A stretch of 64,000 bases of DNA, from positions 124,001-188,000 of the forward strand of contig NZ_JANUCJ010000003.1 in the NCBI RefSeq assembly GCF_024807615.1. Direction: 5' to 3'. Below the pieces are notes generated by a model. The model worked only from the letters and a program-made list of their open reading frames with translations. It was not told the DNA's origin and made no database searches. Source of the DNA: Tsukamurella ocularis (GTDB lineage: Bacteria; Actinomycetota; Actinomycetes; Mycobacteriales; Mycobacteriaceae). How positions within the stretch are numbered: position 1 is the first letter of the stretch; each line of letters starts with the position of its first letter. The position numbers and the translations under genes were made by a program. This document shows, one piece after another, positions 15,707-24,185 of the stretch.

Positions 15707-18168
15707 CGCGCGTACCGGACCAGACCGAGTTCGGCGGGGCCGGTGAGCAGGCGGTGCTGCGGGAGCACCCGCACCGCGTAGCCGAACCGGCCAACCTGCC
15801 CGGGCAGCACGGCCCGGTAGCGCTCGCCGTCGAAGTGCAGCCGGACGGCTCTGCCCTCCACGATGTCCCCGGCCTCGTCGACGCCGCCGATGACGGCCTC
15901 GACGCGGATGTCGCCGTCCTCCAGCGCTCCCAACGCGACGGCGGCGGCGATCTCCACTCCCTCGGGGAGCACGGTCGCGGTGGACTCGCCGACGCGCACC
16001 GCGTCCCAGCCGGAGCGGACCTTGTCGATGTACTCAACGAGGTCGCCGATGGCCGGCCTGGTCGCCCGGGCGGAGCGGGCGGCGGGGCGGTAGTAGGCGG
16101 TGGCGTACTCGCGGACCATGCGGTCGGCGGCGACCTCGGGCGCGGTGGCGGACAACGTGTGCCGCACCTTGGCGAGCCAGCGCGGGGGCGCGTCGTCCGC
16201 GTCGCGACGGTCGTAGAAGGCGGGCACCACGTCGTGCTCGAGCAGGTCGTACAGGGCGTCGGCCTCGATGTCGTCGCGGCGGCCCGGGTCCACGCCCACG
16301 GCCGACGGGATCGCCCAGCCGTTGTTCCCGTCGTACAGCTCGTCCCACCAGCCGTCGAGCACCGAGAGGTTGAGGCCGCCGTTCATCGCGCTCTTCATGC
16401 CCGAGGTCCCGCAGGCCTCCAGGGGCCGCAGCGGGTTGTTCAGCCACACGTCGCAGCCGTGGTACAGGTACCCGGCCATGCCGATGGAGTAGTTGGGCAG
16501 GAAGGCGATCCGGTGCCGCAGGGTGCGGTCGTCGGTGAAGTGCAGCAGCTGCTGCAGCAGGCGCTTGCCCTCGTCGTCGTGCGGGTGGCTCTTCCCGGCG
16601 ATGACCACCTGGACGGGTCGGTCCGGATCCAACAGGAGCGCGCGCAGCCGCTCGGGATCGCGCAGCATCAGGGTGAGCCGCTTGTACGTCGAGACGCGGC
16701 GGGCGAAGCCGATGGTGAGCACCTCGGGGTCGAACATGCGCTCGGTCCAGCCGAGTTCGGCGTCCACGGCGCCGCGCTCGCGCCACGCCGTCCGGGTGCG
16801 GGTGCGCACCTCGTCGACGAGACGGTGGCGCAGCGTGGTGCGCAGGCGCCAGAGGGCCTCGTCGGGCATGGACAGCGGGTCTGCGGCGCGCTCGGCGACG
16901 AGGCGGTCAGCCCACGTTCCGTGGTGCACGCCGTTGGTGACCGAGCCGATGGGCACCTCGGCCGGCTCGAAACCGGGCCACAGGCCGGCGAACATCTCGC
17001 GGCTCACGGCGCCGTGCAGCTTCGAGACACCGTTCGCGCGCTGGGCGAGCCGGAATCCCATGTGGGCCATGTTGAAGACGCCGGGGTCGGCCTCGGCGCC
17101 GAGGGCGATGATCTCGTCGAGGGGCACCGTGGGCAGCAGCGAGCACATCTGGCTCGCGTCGCCGAAATAGCGCCGCACGAGGTCCACGGGGAAGCGGTCG
17201 ATGCCCGCGGGCACCGGGGTGTGCGTGGTGAAGACGGTGGCGGTCCGGGCCAACGTCCGAGCCGCCGCGTAGCTCAGCTCCTCGGTCGCCATGAGCTCGC
17301 GGATCCGTTCCAGGCCGAGGAAGCCGGCGTGGCCCTCGTTGGCGTGGAAGACCTCGACGCCGGGGTGGCCGGTCAGGTCGCAGAAGGCTCGGGCGGCGCG
17401 GACACCGCCGATGCCGAGCAGGATCTCCTGCCGCAGACGGTGTTCCGCGTCGCCGCCGTAGAGCCGGTCAGTGACCCCGCGGAGATCGGGGTCGTTGTTC
17501 TCTATGTCGGTGTCCATGAGCAGCAACGGGATCCGCCCGACATCGGCCCGCCACACGGCGGCGCTGAGCACGCGCCCCTCGAGCGGCACCGAGACCACCA
17601 GCTGCTGCCCGCTGGACAGCGTCACAGGCCGCAGCGGCAGCTGCGCCGGGTCCAGCTCGGGGTACGCCTCGAGCTGCCAGCCGTCCGCGGACAGCGACTG
17701 CTGGAAGTAGCCGTGCCGGTACAACAGGCCCAGCGCGATCAGCGGGAGCCCGAGGTCGGACGCGGCCTTGAGGTGGTCGCCCGCGAGGACGCCGAGCCCG
17801 CCGGAGTAGTTCGGCAGCGTCTGGCTCACGCCGAACTCCATCGAGAAGTACGCGATCCCCTTCGCGCCGTCCGTGAGCTCGTCGGCCCACGCCGGGCGGG
17901 TGAGGTAGTCGTTCAGGTCGGCGTGGACGGCACGGACCAGCGCGACGAACTCCGCATCGTCGCCGAGGGCCGCGACCCGCGCCTGGTCAGCTCCGCGGAG
18001 CGCCTCGAGCGGGTCATGGGTGGCCGCCCACACCTCGGGCGCGACGGTGGCGAACAGGTCCTGGGTGGGTCCGTGCCACACCCAGCGCAGGTTGCGCGCG
18101 AGGTCGGCGAGCGGCGCGAGCGACTCGGGGTAGGCGGGCTCGACGGTGAAGGTTCCTTCTGCGTGCAC
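15703..18168 (-). CDS. glgP: Alpha-glucan (glycogen) phosphorylase
   Basis: An 821-residue cytoplasmic enzyme releasing glucose-1-phosphate from glycogen or maltodextrin. It belongs to the short TIGR02094 type: N-terminal DUF3417-like NLRWVWHGPTQDLFATV, IAYFSMEFGVSQTLPNYSGGLGVLAGDHLKAASDLGLPLIALGLLYRHGYF, FHANEGHAGFLGLERI, FTTHTPVPAGIDRFP, and the pyridoxal phosphate site EACGTSGMKSAMNGGLNLSVLDGWW whose lysine binds the cofactor. The ATG at 18168 gives the usual length. It is the first gene of a two-gene unit with the ROK kinase; 78 bases separate it from the MarR gene, so it may have its own promoter there. Confidence 0.9.
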   Translation of the reverse strand: MHAEGTFTVEPAYPESLAPLADLARNLRWVWHGPTQDLFATVAPEVWAATHDPLEALRGADQARVAALGDDAEFVALVRAVHADLNDYLTRPAWADELTDGAKGIAYFSMEFGVSQTLPNYSGGLGVLAGDHLKAASDLGLPLIALGLLYRHGYFQQSLSADGWQLEAYPELDPAQLPLRPVTLSSGQQLVVSVPLEGRVLSAAVWRADVGRIPLLLMDTDIENNDPDLRGVTDRLYGGDAEHRLRQEILLGIGGVRAARAFCDLTGHPGVEVFHANEGHAGFLGLERIRELMATEELSYAAARTLARTATVFTTHTPVPAGIDRFPVDLVRRYFGDASQMCSLLPTVPLDEIIALGAEADPGVFNMAHMGFRLAQRANGVSKLHGAVSREMFAGLWPGFEPAEVPIGSVTNGVHHGTWADRLVAERAADPLSMPDEALWRLRTTLRHRLVDEVRTRTRTAWRERGAVDAELGWTERMFDPEVLTIGFARRVSTYKRLTLMLRDPERLRALLLDPDRPVQVVIAGKSHPHDDEGKRLLQQLLHFTDDRTLRHRIAFLPNYSIGMAGYLYHGCDVWLNNPLRPLEACGTSGMKSAMNGGLNLSVLDGWWDELYDGNNGWAIPSAVGVDPGRRDDIEADALYDLLEHDVVPAFYDRRDADDAPPRWLAKVRHTLSATAPEVAADRMVREYATAYYRPAARSARATRPAIGDLVEYIDKVRSGWDAVRVGESTATVLPEGVEIAAAVALGALEDGDIRVEAVIGGVDEAGDIVEGRAVRLHFDGERYRAVLPGQVGRFGYAVRVLPQHRLLTGPAELGLVRYAR

Positions 18169-18246
18169 GCCTACCGACCCTATTGCCTGCCCGCGCCGCC
18201 CGCGACGTTACCGGCGGGTCACGTGGCCTGCGCCGCGCCTGACCAT

Positions 18247-18747
18247 CTAGAAGTCGCCGTTGAAGCGGCGCAACGAGCGGATCGCGCCCACCAGCGCGGC
18301 GGATTCCTCGTCGGGCATGCCGATGTCGGAGAAGACGTCGTTGAGCACGACCGTCGCCTTCTCCACCAGCTCCCGGCCGTCCGGGGTGATGGCGACGAGG
18401 GTGGTGCGGCCGTCGGTGGGGTGGGGCTTGCGCTCGACCAGCCCGGCCTCGCCCAGCCGGTCGATCGCGTGCGTCACCGACGAGACGTGCACCTGCAGCC
18501 GGGTGCTCGCCTTCGAGATCGGCAGTTCGCCGCGCTTGGTGAAGGCGAGCAGCCGCAGCAGCTCGAACCGGGAGAACGACAGCCGGAAGGGCTTGAGGGC
18601 CGTCTCGATCCGCGCGAGCAGGATCTGGTGCGCCCGCATCACGGACGTCACCGCCTCCATGCCGGAGGCGACGTCGCCGCCCCAGCCCGCGTCTTCCCAG
18701 TTGCGGCGGGCACGCGCGATCGGGTCCCGGGGGTCCGGCTGCACCAT
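18247..18747 (-). CDS. MarR-family transcriptional regulator
   Basis: A 166-residue winged-helix regulator. The recognition region ISKASTRLQVHVSSVTHAIDRLGEAGLVERKPHPTDGRTTLVAITPDGRELVEKAT is the typical MarR DNA-binding and wing segment, flanked by dimerisation helices. The ATG at 18747 has a GAGGAAGG ribosome site. It is the last gene of the leftward mmsA operon (26 bases after mmsB), so it is probably the local repressor, responding to an acyl-CoA or organic acid, and probably binds the 18-bp palindrome in the mmsA promoter. That target is inferred. Confidence 0.88.
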   Translation of the reverse strand: MVQPDPRDPIARARRNWEDAGWGGDVASGMEAVTSVMRAHQILLARIETALKPFRLSFSRFELLRLLAFTKRGELPISKASTRLQVHVSSVTHAIDRLGEAGLVERKPHPTDGRTTLVAITPDGRELVEKATVVLNDVFSDIGMPDEESAALVGAIRSLRRFNGDF

Positions 18748-18773
18748 CGTCCCGCCTTCCTCGTCGTGAATCG

Positions 18774-19643
18774 CTACCTCAGCGTAGAGATGATCGCACT
18801 GAAGTCCAGGCCGCCGTTGTCCTGCGCGAACGCAGAGTACAGCTCGGCGGCGTGCGTGCCGAGCGGCGCGCTGGATCCGGTGGACGCCACGGCGTCCATG
18901 GCCAGTCCCAGATCCTTGTTCATCAGGGCCGTCGCGAAGCCGGGCTTGAACTCGTTGCCCGACGGTGCCCCCGCCACCGGCCCCGGCACGGGGCAGTTGG
19001 TGTGCAGCGACCAGCAGTTGCCGGTGGCGCCCGTGACCACGTCGTACAGCGCCTGATCCGCCAGGCCCAGCTTCTCGGCGAGGACGAAGGCCTCGCCCAC
19101 GACGATCTGCTGGACCGCGAGGATCATGTTGTTGCAGACCTTGGCAGCCTGCCCGTTGCCGGAGCCACCGCAGTGGATCACCTTGCCCGCCATCGGATCC
19201 AGCACGGGTTGGGCCGCAGCGAAGGCGGCGTCGTCGCCGCCCACCATGAAGGCGAGGGTGCCGGCGTCGGCGCCCTTGACGCCGCCCGAGACGGGCGCGT
19301 CCACCTGCTTCATCCCGGCGGCCTCGGCCAACGCGTGGACCGCGCGGGCGTCGTCGACGGAGATGGTGGAGCTGTCGATGAACAGCGTGCCCGGCGCGGC
19401 GTGTGGGAGGACCGACTCGTACACGCCCTTCACGATGCCGCCGTTGGGCAGCATGGTGACCACGGCGTCCGCGCCGGTCACCGCCTCCTCGGCGGTGTCG
19501 ATCACGGTGACGCCGGCCGCGCGGGCCGCGTCCTGCGCCGCGGGGACGAGGTCGAAACCGCGCACCGTGTGGCCGGCGGCGACGAGGTTCTTCGCCATCG
19601 GGCCGCCCATGTGGCCGAGGCCGAGGAATGCGATCGTGCTCAT
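18774..19643 (-). CDS. mmsB: 3-hydroxyisobutyrate dehydrogenase
   Basis: A 289-residue NAD-dependent dehydrogenase of valine catabolism, oxidising 3-hydroxyisobutyrate to methylmalonate semialdehyde, which MmsA then uses. The N-terminal Rossmann motif IAFLGLGHMGGPMAKNLVAAGHTVRGFD matches the family signature; the substrate signature DAPVSGGVKGADAGTLAFMVGG and the catalytic lysine block GSGNGQAAKVCNNMILA are intact. Length is normal. It lies 13 bases after the acyl-CoA dehydrogenase gene in the same operon, which strengthens the valine-pathway assignment over other beta-hydroxyacid dehydrogenases. Confidence 0.9.
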   Translation of the reverse strand: MSTIAFLGLGHMGGPMAKNLVAAGHTVRGFDLVPAAQDAARAAGVTVIDTAEEAVTGADAVVTMLPNGGIVKGVYESVLPHAAPGTLFIDSSTISVDDARAVHALAEAAGMKQVDAPVSGGVKGADAGTLAFMVGGDDAAFAAAQPVLDPMAGKVIHCGGSGNGQAAKVCNNMILAVQQIVVGEAFVLAEKLGLADQALYDVVTGATGNCWSLHTNCPVPGPVAGAPSGNEFKPGFATALMNKDLGLAMDAVASTGSSAPLGTHAAELYSAFAQDNGGLDFSAIISTLR

Positions 19644-19656
19644 GAAGGTGTGCCTC

Positions 19657-20820
19657 CTACTTGCCCTGGATGCGGGCGGCCTCGGCGCGGCCGATCACCA
19701 TCCGCATGATCTCGTTGGTGCCCTCGAGGATCCGATTCACCCGCAGGTCGCGGACGATCTTCTCGACGCCGGTCTCGTGCAGGTAGCCGTAGCCGCCGTG
19801 CAGCTGCAGCGCCTGGTCGGCGACCTGGTAGCAGGTCTCGGTGACGAACTTCTTCGCCATCGCGCAGAGCTCGACCTTGTCGGGGTCGTTCTCGTCGAGC
19901 GCGGTGGCCGCGCGCCACAGGATCAGGCGGGAGGCCTCGAGCGAGGTGGCCATGTCGGCGAGCGCGAACCGGATGGTCGGCTCGTCGATCAGCTTGCGGC
20001 CGAAGGTCTCGCGCTCCGTCATGTAGCGCAGGGCGAGGTCGTACGCGGCCTGTGCGCCGCCCAGGGAGCAGGCGGCGATGTTGAGCCGGCCGCCGTTGAG
20101 CCCGTTCATGGCGATGCCGAAGCCCTTGCCGGCCCCCTCGGCCCCGCCCAGCATGCGCGAGGCCGGGATCCGCACGTTCTCGAAGATCACCTGGGTGGTG
20201 GGCTGGCTGTGCCAACCCATCTTCACCTCGGGCGGCCCGAAGGAGAGACCGGGGATTCCCTTGTCCACCAGGAAGGTCGAGATGCCGCGGGCGCCCTCGC
20301 CCTCGCTGCGCGCCATGACCACATACAGGTCGGACGCGCCGCCGCCGGAGATGAACTGCTTCGTGCCGTTGAGCACGAAGTCGTCGCCGTCGCGGTCGGC
20401 CTTGGTGGTCAGCGAAGCCGCGTCCGAGCCGGCGCCCGGCTCGGTGAGGCAGTAGCTGGCCATCACGTCCATCGGCGCGAGCTTGGGGATCCACTCCTGC
20501 CGTTGCTCCTCGGAGCCGTAGGTGTCGACCATCCACGTGCACATGTTGTGGATCGAGATGAACGCCGCGGTCACGGGATCGCCCTGGGCGAGCTCCTCGA
20601 AGATGCGGACGCCGTCGAGCCGGCGCAGGCCGGATCCGCCCACGTCCTCACGGGTGTAGATGGCGGCCATGCCGAGGCTGCCCGCCTCCTTCATCTCCGC
20701 CACCGGGAAGTGCTTGGTGGCGTCCCAGTCGAGCGCGGAGGGCGCGAGGCGCTTGCGGGAGAAGTCGCGGGCCATCTCGACGATGGCGAGGTCGTCCCCC
20801 GTCAGGTTCGGGTAGGGCAC
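19657..20820 (-). CDS. Acyl-CoA dehydrogenase, isobutyryl-CoA type
   Basis: A 387-residue FAD enzyme. It shows the acyl-CoA dehydrogenase N-terminal helical domain, the signature CLTEPGAGSDAASLTTKADRDG near residue 130, GYGYLHETGVEKIVRDLRVNRILEGTNEIMRMVIGR near the C-terminus with the catalytic-base glutamate in ILEGTNE, as in isobutyryl-CoA dehydrogenases. Placement between mmsA and mmsB (9 and 13 bases apart) indicates conversion of isobutyryl-CoA to methacrylyl-CoA in valine breakdown. An enoyl-CoA hydratase and 3-hydroxyisobutyryl-CoA hydrolase needed for the intervening steps are not in this window. Confidence 0.88.
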   Translation of the reverse strand: MPYPNLTGDDLAIVEMARDFSRKRLAPSALDWDATKHFPVAEMKEAGSLGMAAIYTREDVGGSGLRRLDGVRIFEELAQGDPVTAAFISIHNMCTWMVDTYGSEEQRQEWIPKLAPMDVMASYCLTEPGAGSDAASLTTKADRDGDDFVLNGTKQFISGGGASDLYVVMARSEGEGARGISTFLVDKGIPGLSFGPPEVKMGWHSQPTTQVIFENVRIPASRMLGGAEGAGKGFGIAMNGLNGGRLNIAACSLGGAQAAYDLALRYMTERETFGRKLIDEPTIRFALADMATSLEASRLILWRAATALDENDPDKVELCAMAKKFVTETCYQVADQALQLHGGYGYLHETGVEKIVRDLRVNRILEGTNEIMRMVIGRAEAARIQGK

Positions 20821-20829
20821 GTGCCGCTC

Positions 20830-22353
20830 CTAGTGCATCGTCGGGATGGAGAACTCCGCGCCGTCCTTGATGCCCGAGGGCCAGCGCGAGGTCACCGTCT
20901 TGGTCTTGGTGTAGAAGAGGATCGAGTGCGGGCCGTGCTGGTTCAGGTCGCCGAAGCCGGACCGCTTCCAGCCGCCGAAGGTGTGGTAGGCCACGGGAAC
21001 CGGGATCGGCACGTTGACGCCGACCATGCCGACCTCGACGCGGGCCACGAAGTCGCGTGCGGCGTCGCCGTCGCGGGTGAAGATGGCCACGCCGTTGCCG
21101 TACTCGTGCTCGGTGGGCAGCGCGAGGGCCTCCTCGTAGGTCTTGGCCCGGACGATGCACAGCACGGGACCGAAGATCTCGTCCGTGTAGATGGACATGT
21201 CCTTGGTGACGTGGTCGAACAGCGTCGGGCCGAGGTAGTTGCCGCCGGAGAGGTCGGCGTCGCCGAAGGTGAGCTCGTCGCTGGTGCGCTCGCGGCCGTC
21301 GACCACGAGGTCGGCGCCGGCGTCGACGCCCTGCTGGATGTAGCTCTTGGTGCGCTCGACCGCGGCCGGGGTGATGAGGGGACCGTAGTCGGCCTTCGGG
21401 TCGTGGCTGTGGCCCACGCGCAGCTGCTGCACGCGCTCGACGAGGCGCTCGCGCAGGCGGTTCGCGGTCTCCTCGCCCACGGGGACGGCGACGGAGATCG
21501 CCATGCAGCGCTCGCCGGCGGAGCCGTAGCCCGCGCCGATAAGGGCGTCCACGGCCTGGTCCAGGTCGGCGTCCGGGAGGATCACCATGTGGTTCTTGGC
21601 GCCGCCGAAGGCCTGGCTGCGCTTGCCGTTCTTCGCGCAGGTCTCGTAGATGTACTGCGCGATGTCCGAGCTGCCGACGAAGCCGACGGCCTTGACGTCC
21701 GGGTTGTTCAGCAGCGCGTCGACCGACTCCTTGTCGCCGTGGACGACCTGGAAGACGCCCTCGGGCAGGCCCGCCTCGATGAAGAGCTCGGCCAGGCGCA
21801 CCGGCACGGAGGGGTCACGCTCGGAGGGCTTGAGGATGAAGGCGTTGCCGCAGGCCAGCGCCGGGCCGGCCTTCCACAGCGGGATCATGGCCGGGAAGTT
21901 GAAGGGCGTGATGCCGGCGACGACGCCGAGCGGCTGGCGCATCGAGTAGACGTCGATGCCGGTGCCGGCGCCCTCGGTGTACTCACCCTTGAGCAGGTGC
22001 GGGATGCCGATCGAGAACTCGATCACCTCGATGCCCCGCTGGATGTCACCCTTGGCGTCGGCGACGGTCTTGCCGTGCTCGCTGGAGAGCAGCGAGGCCA
22101 GCTCGTCGACGTTCTGGTGGACCAGGTCGATGAACTTCATGAAGACGCGGGCACGGCGCTGCGGGTTGAAGGCCGCCCACTCGACCTGCGCCTTCTTCGC
22201 CCGCGCGACCACGTCGTCGACCTCGGCGGTGCTCGCCAGCGGGACGGTGGCCTGCACCTGACCAGTGCTCGGGTCGAAGACGTCGGCGCTGCGGCCCGTG
22301 CCCTCCACGCGACGACCGTCGATGAAATGCGGGATGGTGCGCACGTCAGCCAT
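20830..22353 (-). CDS. mmsA: CoA-acylating methylmalonate-semialdehyde dehydrogenase
   Basis: A 507-residue aldehyde dehydrogenase that converts methylmalonate semialdehyde to propionyl-CoA, releasing CO2, with NAD and CoA. Recognisable blocks are MRQPLGVVAGITPFNFPAMIPLWKAGPALACGNAFILKPSE, the cofactor region QAFGGAKNHMVILPDADLDQAVDAL, the catalytic cysteine in GSAGERCMAISVAV and the C-terminal VGVNVPIPVPVAYHTFGGWKRSGFGD. The ATG at 22353 has a GAAGGA ribosome site. It heads a four-gene operon (mmsA, acyl-CoA dehydrogenase, mmsB, marR) under the promoter and operator at 22416-22444. Confidence 0.92.
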   Translation of the reverse strand: MADVRTIPHFIDGRRVEGTGRSADVFDPSTGQVQATVPLASTAEVDDVVARAKKAQVEWAAFNPQRRARVFMKFIDLVHQNVDELASLLSSEHGKTVADAKGDIQRGIEVIEFSIGIPHLLKGEYTEGAGTGIDVYSMRQPLGVVAGITPFNFPAMIPLWKAGPALACGNAFILKPSERDPSVPVRLAELFIEAGLPEGVFQVVHGDKESVDALLNNPDVKAVGFVGSSDIAQYIYETCAKNGKRSQAFGGAKNHMVILPDADLDQAVDALIGAGYGSAGERCMAISVAVPVGEETANRLRERLVERVQQLRVGHSHDPKADYGPLITPAAVERTKSYIQQGVDAGADLVVDGRERTSDELTFGDADLSGGNYLGPTLFDHVTKDMSIYTDEIFGPVLCIVRAKTYEEALALPTEHEYGNGVAIFTRDGDAARDFVARVEVGMVGVNVPIPVPVAYHTFGGWKRSGFGDLNQHGPHSILFYTKTKTVTSRWPSGIKDGAEFSIPTMH

Positions 22354-22415
22354 GGTGTGTCCTTCTCTATCGATCGAGGTCCATCGCGAAACCCTTGCGC
22401 GATGTGTTGCCCATC

Positions 22416-22444
22416 ACTATATACTTGGATATCCAAGTAATCAA
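22416..22444 (-). promoter_or_regulatory. mmsA promoter with an 18-bp operator in its spacer
   Basis: Read on the minus strand, TTGATT (22439-22444) and TATAGT (22416-22421) form a near-consensus sigma-70-type promoter with exactly 17 bp between. The perfect palindrome TACTTGGATATCCAAGTA (22422-22439) fills the spacer. On the plus strand the same palindrome overlaps TATACT (22420-22425), a likely -10 for the divergent acyl-CoA synthetase gene. One bound repressor could block both promoters; the MarR protein encoded at the end of the operon is the obvious candidate. Confidence 0.78.
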
Positions 22445-22459
22445 CCGGAGGATCTGAAA

Positions 22460-24127
22460 GTGGCTAGCACACAGGGGTATCGAGACTTCCTCGCCGCGCG
22501 CGACCTGCTGGTCGAGCTCGCCGACGACTACGACGCGGCGCGCGAGCGCTTCAGTTGGCCGCACCTCGACGAGTGGAACTTCGCGCTCGACTGGTTCGAC
22601 CGGGTGGCCGAGAACAACGACGCCCCCGCCCTGTGGATCGTCGAGGAGGACGGCTCCGAATCGAAGTTCAGCTACGCGGAGATGAGCGCGCGCAGCAATC
22701 GGGTCGCGAACTGGCTGCGCGAGCACAGCGTGAACCCGGGCGACCGGATCCTGCTCGTGCTCAGCAACCAGGTCGAGCTCTGGGATGTCATGCTCGCCGC
22801 GATCAAGCTCGGTGCCGTGGTCATCCCCGCGACCACGCTGCTCGCCGAGGGCGACATCGCCGACCGCATCGCCCGCGGTGGCGCGAAGCACGTCATCGTG
22901 CGCAGCGAGCTCGCCGAGCGCGTTCCCGCGAACGCGCAGGTCACTCGGATCGCCATCGGCGATCCCGTGCCGGGCTGGGAGTCCTTCGCCGCGGCGTACA
23001 CGGCACCGTCGGACTTCACCCCCTCGCACGTCACGCATGCCGACGACACCCTGCTGCTGTACTTCACCTCCGGCACCACGAGCGCGCCGAAGCTGGTCGA
23101 GCACACCCACGCCAGCTACCCCGTGGGCCACCTGTCGACGATGTACTGGATCGGGCTGCGCCCCGGCGACGTGCACCTCAACGTCAGCTCCCCCGGCTGG
23201 GCGAAGCACGCGTGGAGCAACGTCTTCACGCCGTGGATCGCGCAAGCCTGCGTCTTCATCTACAACTACAACCGGTTCGACGCAGCCGCGCTGATGAAGC
23301 AGATGGAGCGGGCCGGGGTCACCAGCTTCTGCGCGCCGCCCACGGTGTGGCGCATGCTGATTCAGGCCGACCTCAGCGCCCTCGCGACGCCGCCGCGCGT
23401 CGTGGTCGGGGCCGGCGAGCCGCTCAACCCCGAGGTCATCACGCGCGTGCGGAACGCCTGGGGCGTGACGATCCGCGACGGCTTCGGCCAGACCGAGACC
23501 ACGGTGCAGGTGGCGAACACCCCGGGCCAGCAGCTCAAGGACGGCTCGATGGGTCGCCCGTGCCCCGGCTACGACGTGGTGCTGGTCGACCCGGCCACCG
23601 GCGAGCAGGACGTCAACGAAGGTGAGATCTGCCTACGCTTGGACCCGCGGCCGCTCGGCCTCATGGTCGGCTACCACGGCGACGCCGAGAAGACCGAGAA
23701 GGTCATGGAGGGCGGCGTCTACCACACGGGCGACGTCGCTTCGAAGGACGCGGACGGCTACCTGACCTACGTGGGCCGCACCGACGACGTCTTCAAGTCG
23801 AGCGACTACAAGATCAGCCCGTTCGAGCTGGAATCGGTTCTGCTCGAGCACGATGCTGTGGCCGAGGCAGCCGTCGTCCCCGCGCCGGACGAGTTGCGCC
23901 TCGCGGTGCCGAAGGCGTACATCGTGCTCGCCGGCGGCCACGCGCCCGACGAGACGACCGCGCAGTCGATCTTCGACTACAGCCGCGAGCACCTCGCGCC
24001 CTACAAGCGCGTGCGCCGGATCGCCTTCGCCGACCTGCCGAAGACGATCAGCGGCAAGATCCGCCGTGTGGAGCTGCGCAAGGCCGAGGAGCAGGGCCTG
24101 ACCTCCGCGGAGTTCCGCGAGTCCTGA
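22460..24127 (+). CDS. Acyl-CoA synthetase (AMP-forming), medium-chain type
   Basis: A 555-residue adenylate-forming enzyme that activates a carboxylic acid to its CoA ester. The phosphate-binding motif YFTSGTTSAPKLVEHTHASY, the core motif DGFGQTETT, YHTGDVASKDADGYLTYVGRTDDVFKSSDYKISPFELESVL and the C-terminal catalytic lysine in PKTISGKIRRVELR are all present. The arrangement resembles medium-chain/ACSM-type synthetases. The GTG at 22460 was chosen for its GGAGGAT ribosome site; longer in-frame starts would run through the promoter. Divergence from mmsA across a shared operator suggests it activates a branched-chain or short acid feeding the same pathway, which is inference. Confidence 0.85.
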   Translation: MASTQGYRDFLAARDLLVELADDYDAARERFSWPHLDEWNFALDWFDRVAENNDAPALWIVEEDGSESKFSYAEMSARSNRVANWLREHSVNPGDRILLVLSNQVELWDVMLAAIKLGAVVIPATTLLAEGDIADRIARGGAKHVIVRSELAERVPANAQVTRIAIGDPVPGWESFAAAYTAPSDFTPSHVTHADDTLLLYFTSGTTSAPKLVEHTHASYPVGHLSTMYWIGLRPGDVHLNVSSPGWAKHAWSNVFTPWIAQACVFIYNYNRFDAAALMKQMERAGVTSFCAPPTVWRMLIQADLSALATPPRVVVGAGEPLNPEVITRVRNAWGVTIRDGFGQTETTVQVANTPGQQLKDGSMGRPCPGYDVVLVDPATGEQDVNEGEICLRLDPRPLGLMVGYHGDAEKTEKVMEGGVYHTGDVASKDADGYLTYVGRTDDVFKSSDYKISPFELESVLLEHDAVAEAAVVPAPDELRLAVPKAYIVLAGGHAPDETTAQSIFDYSREHLAPYKRVRRIAFADLPKTISGKIRRVELRKAEEQGLTSAEFRES

Positions 24128-24157
24128 CCTCGATCCAGCGCCACCCCGCATCGACAG

Positions 24158-24179
24158 GTTCGCGATCGTGAACTAGCGT
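24158..24179 (+). promoter_or_regulatory. Palindrome and -10 box of the ABC exporter operon
   Basis: GTTCGCGATCGTGAAC (24158-24173) is a 16-bp palindrome with one mismatched pair on each side, abutting a TAGCGT -10 box (24174-24179). The ATG of the ABC ATPase gene follows after exactly 6 bases, so the transcript is probably leaderless and the palindrome sits in the promoter spacer as an operator. The binding protein is not identified. Confidence 0.6.
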
Positions 24180-24185
24180 CGGGGC

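Noticed and set aside
15610-19056. Very long plus-strand open frame (over 1100 codons) opposite glgP and neighbours
   Set aside because: It is antisense to three well-recognised genes, has no recognisable domain and a composition (His/Gly/Arg/Val-rich) typical of the reverse-frame shadow of high-GC genes.
19126-22440. Very long plus-strand open frame opposite the mmsA operon
   Set aside because: Same shadow effect: it runs antisense through mmsB, the acyl-CoA dehydrogenase and mmsA and matches no family.
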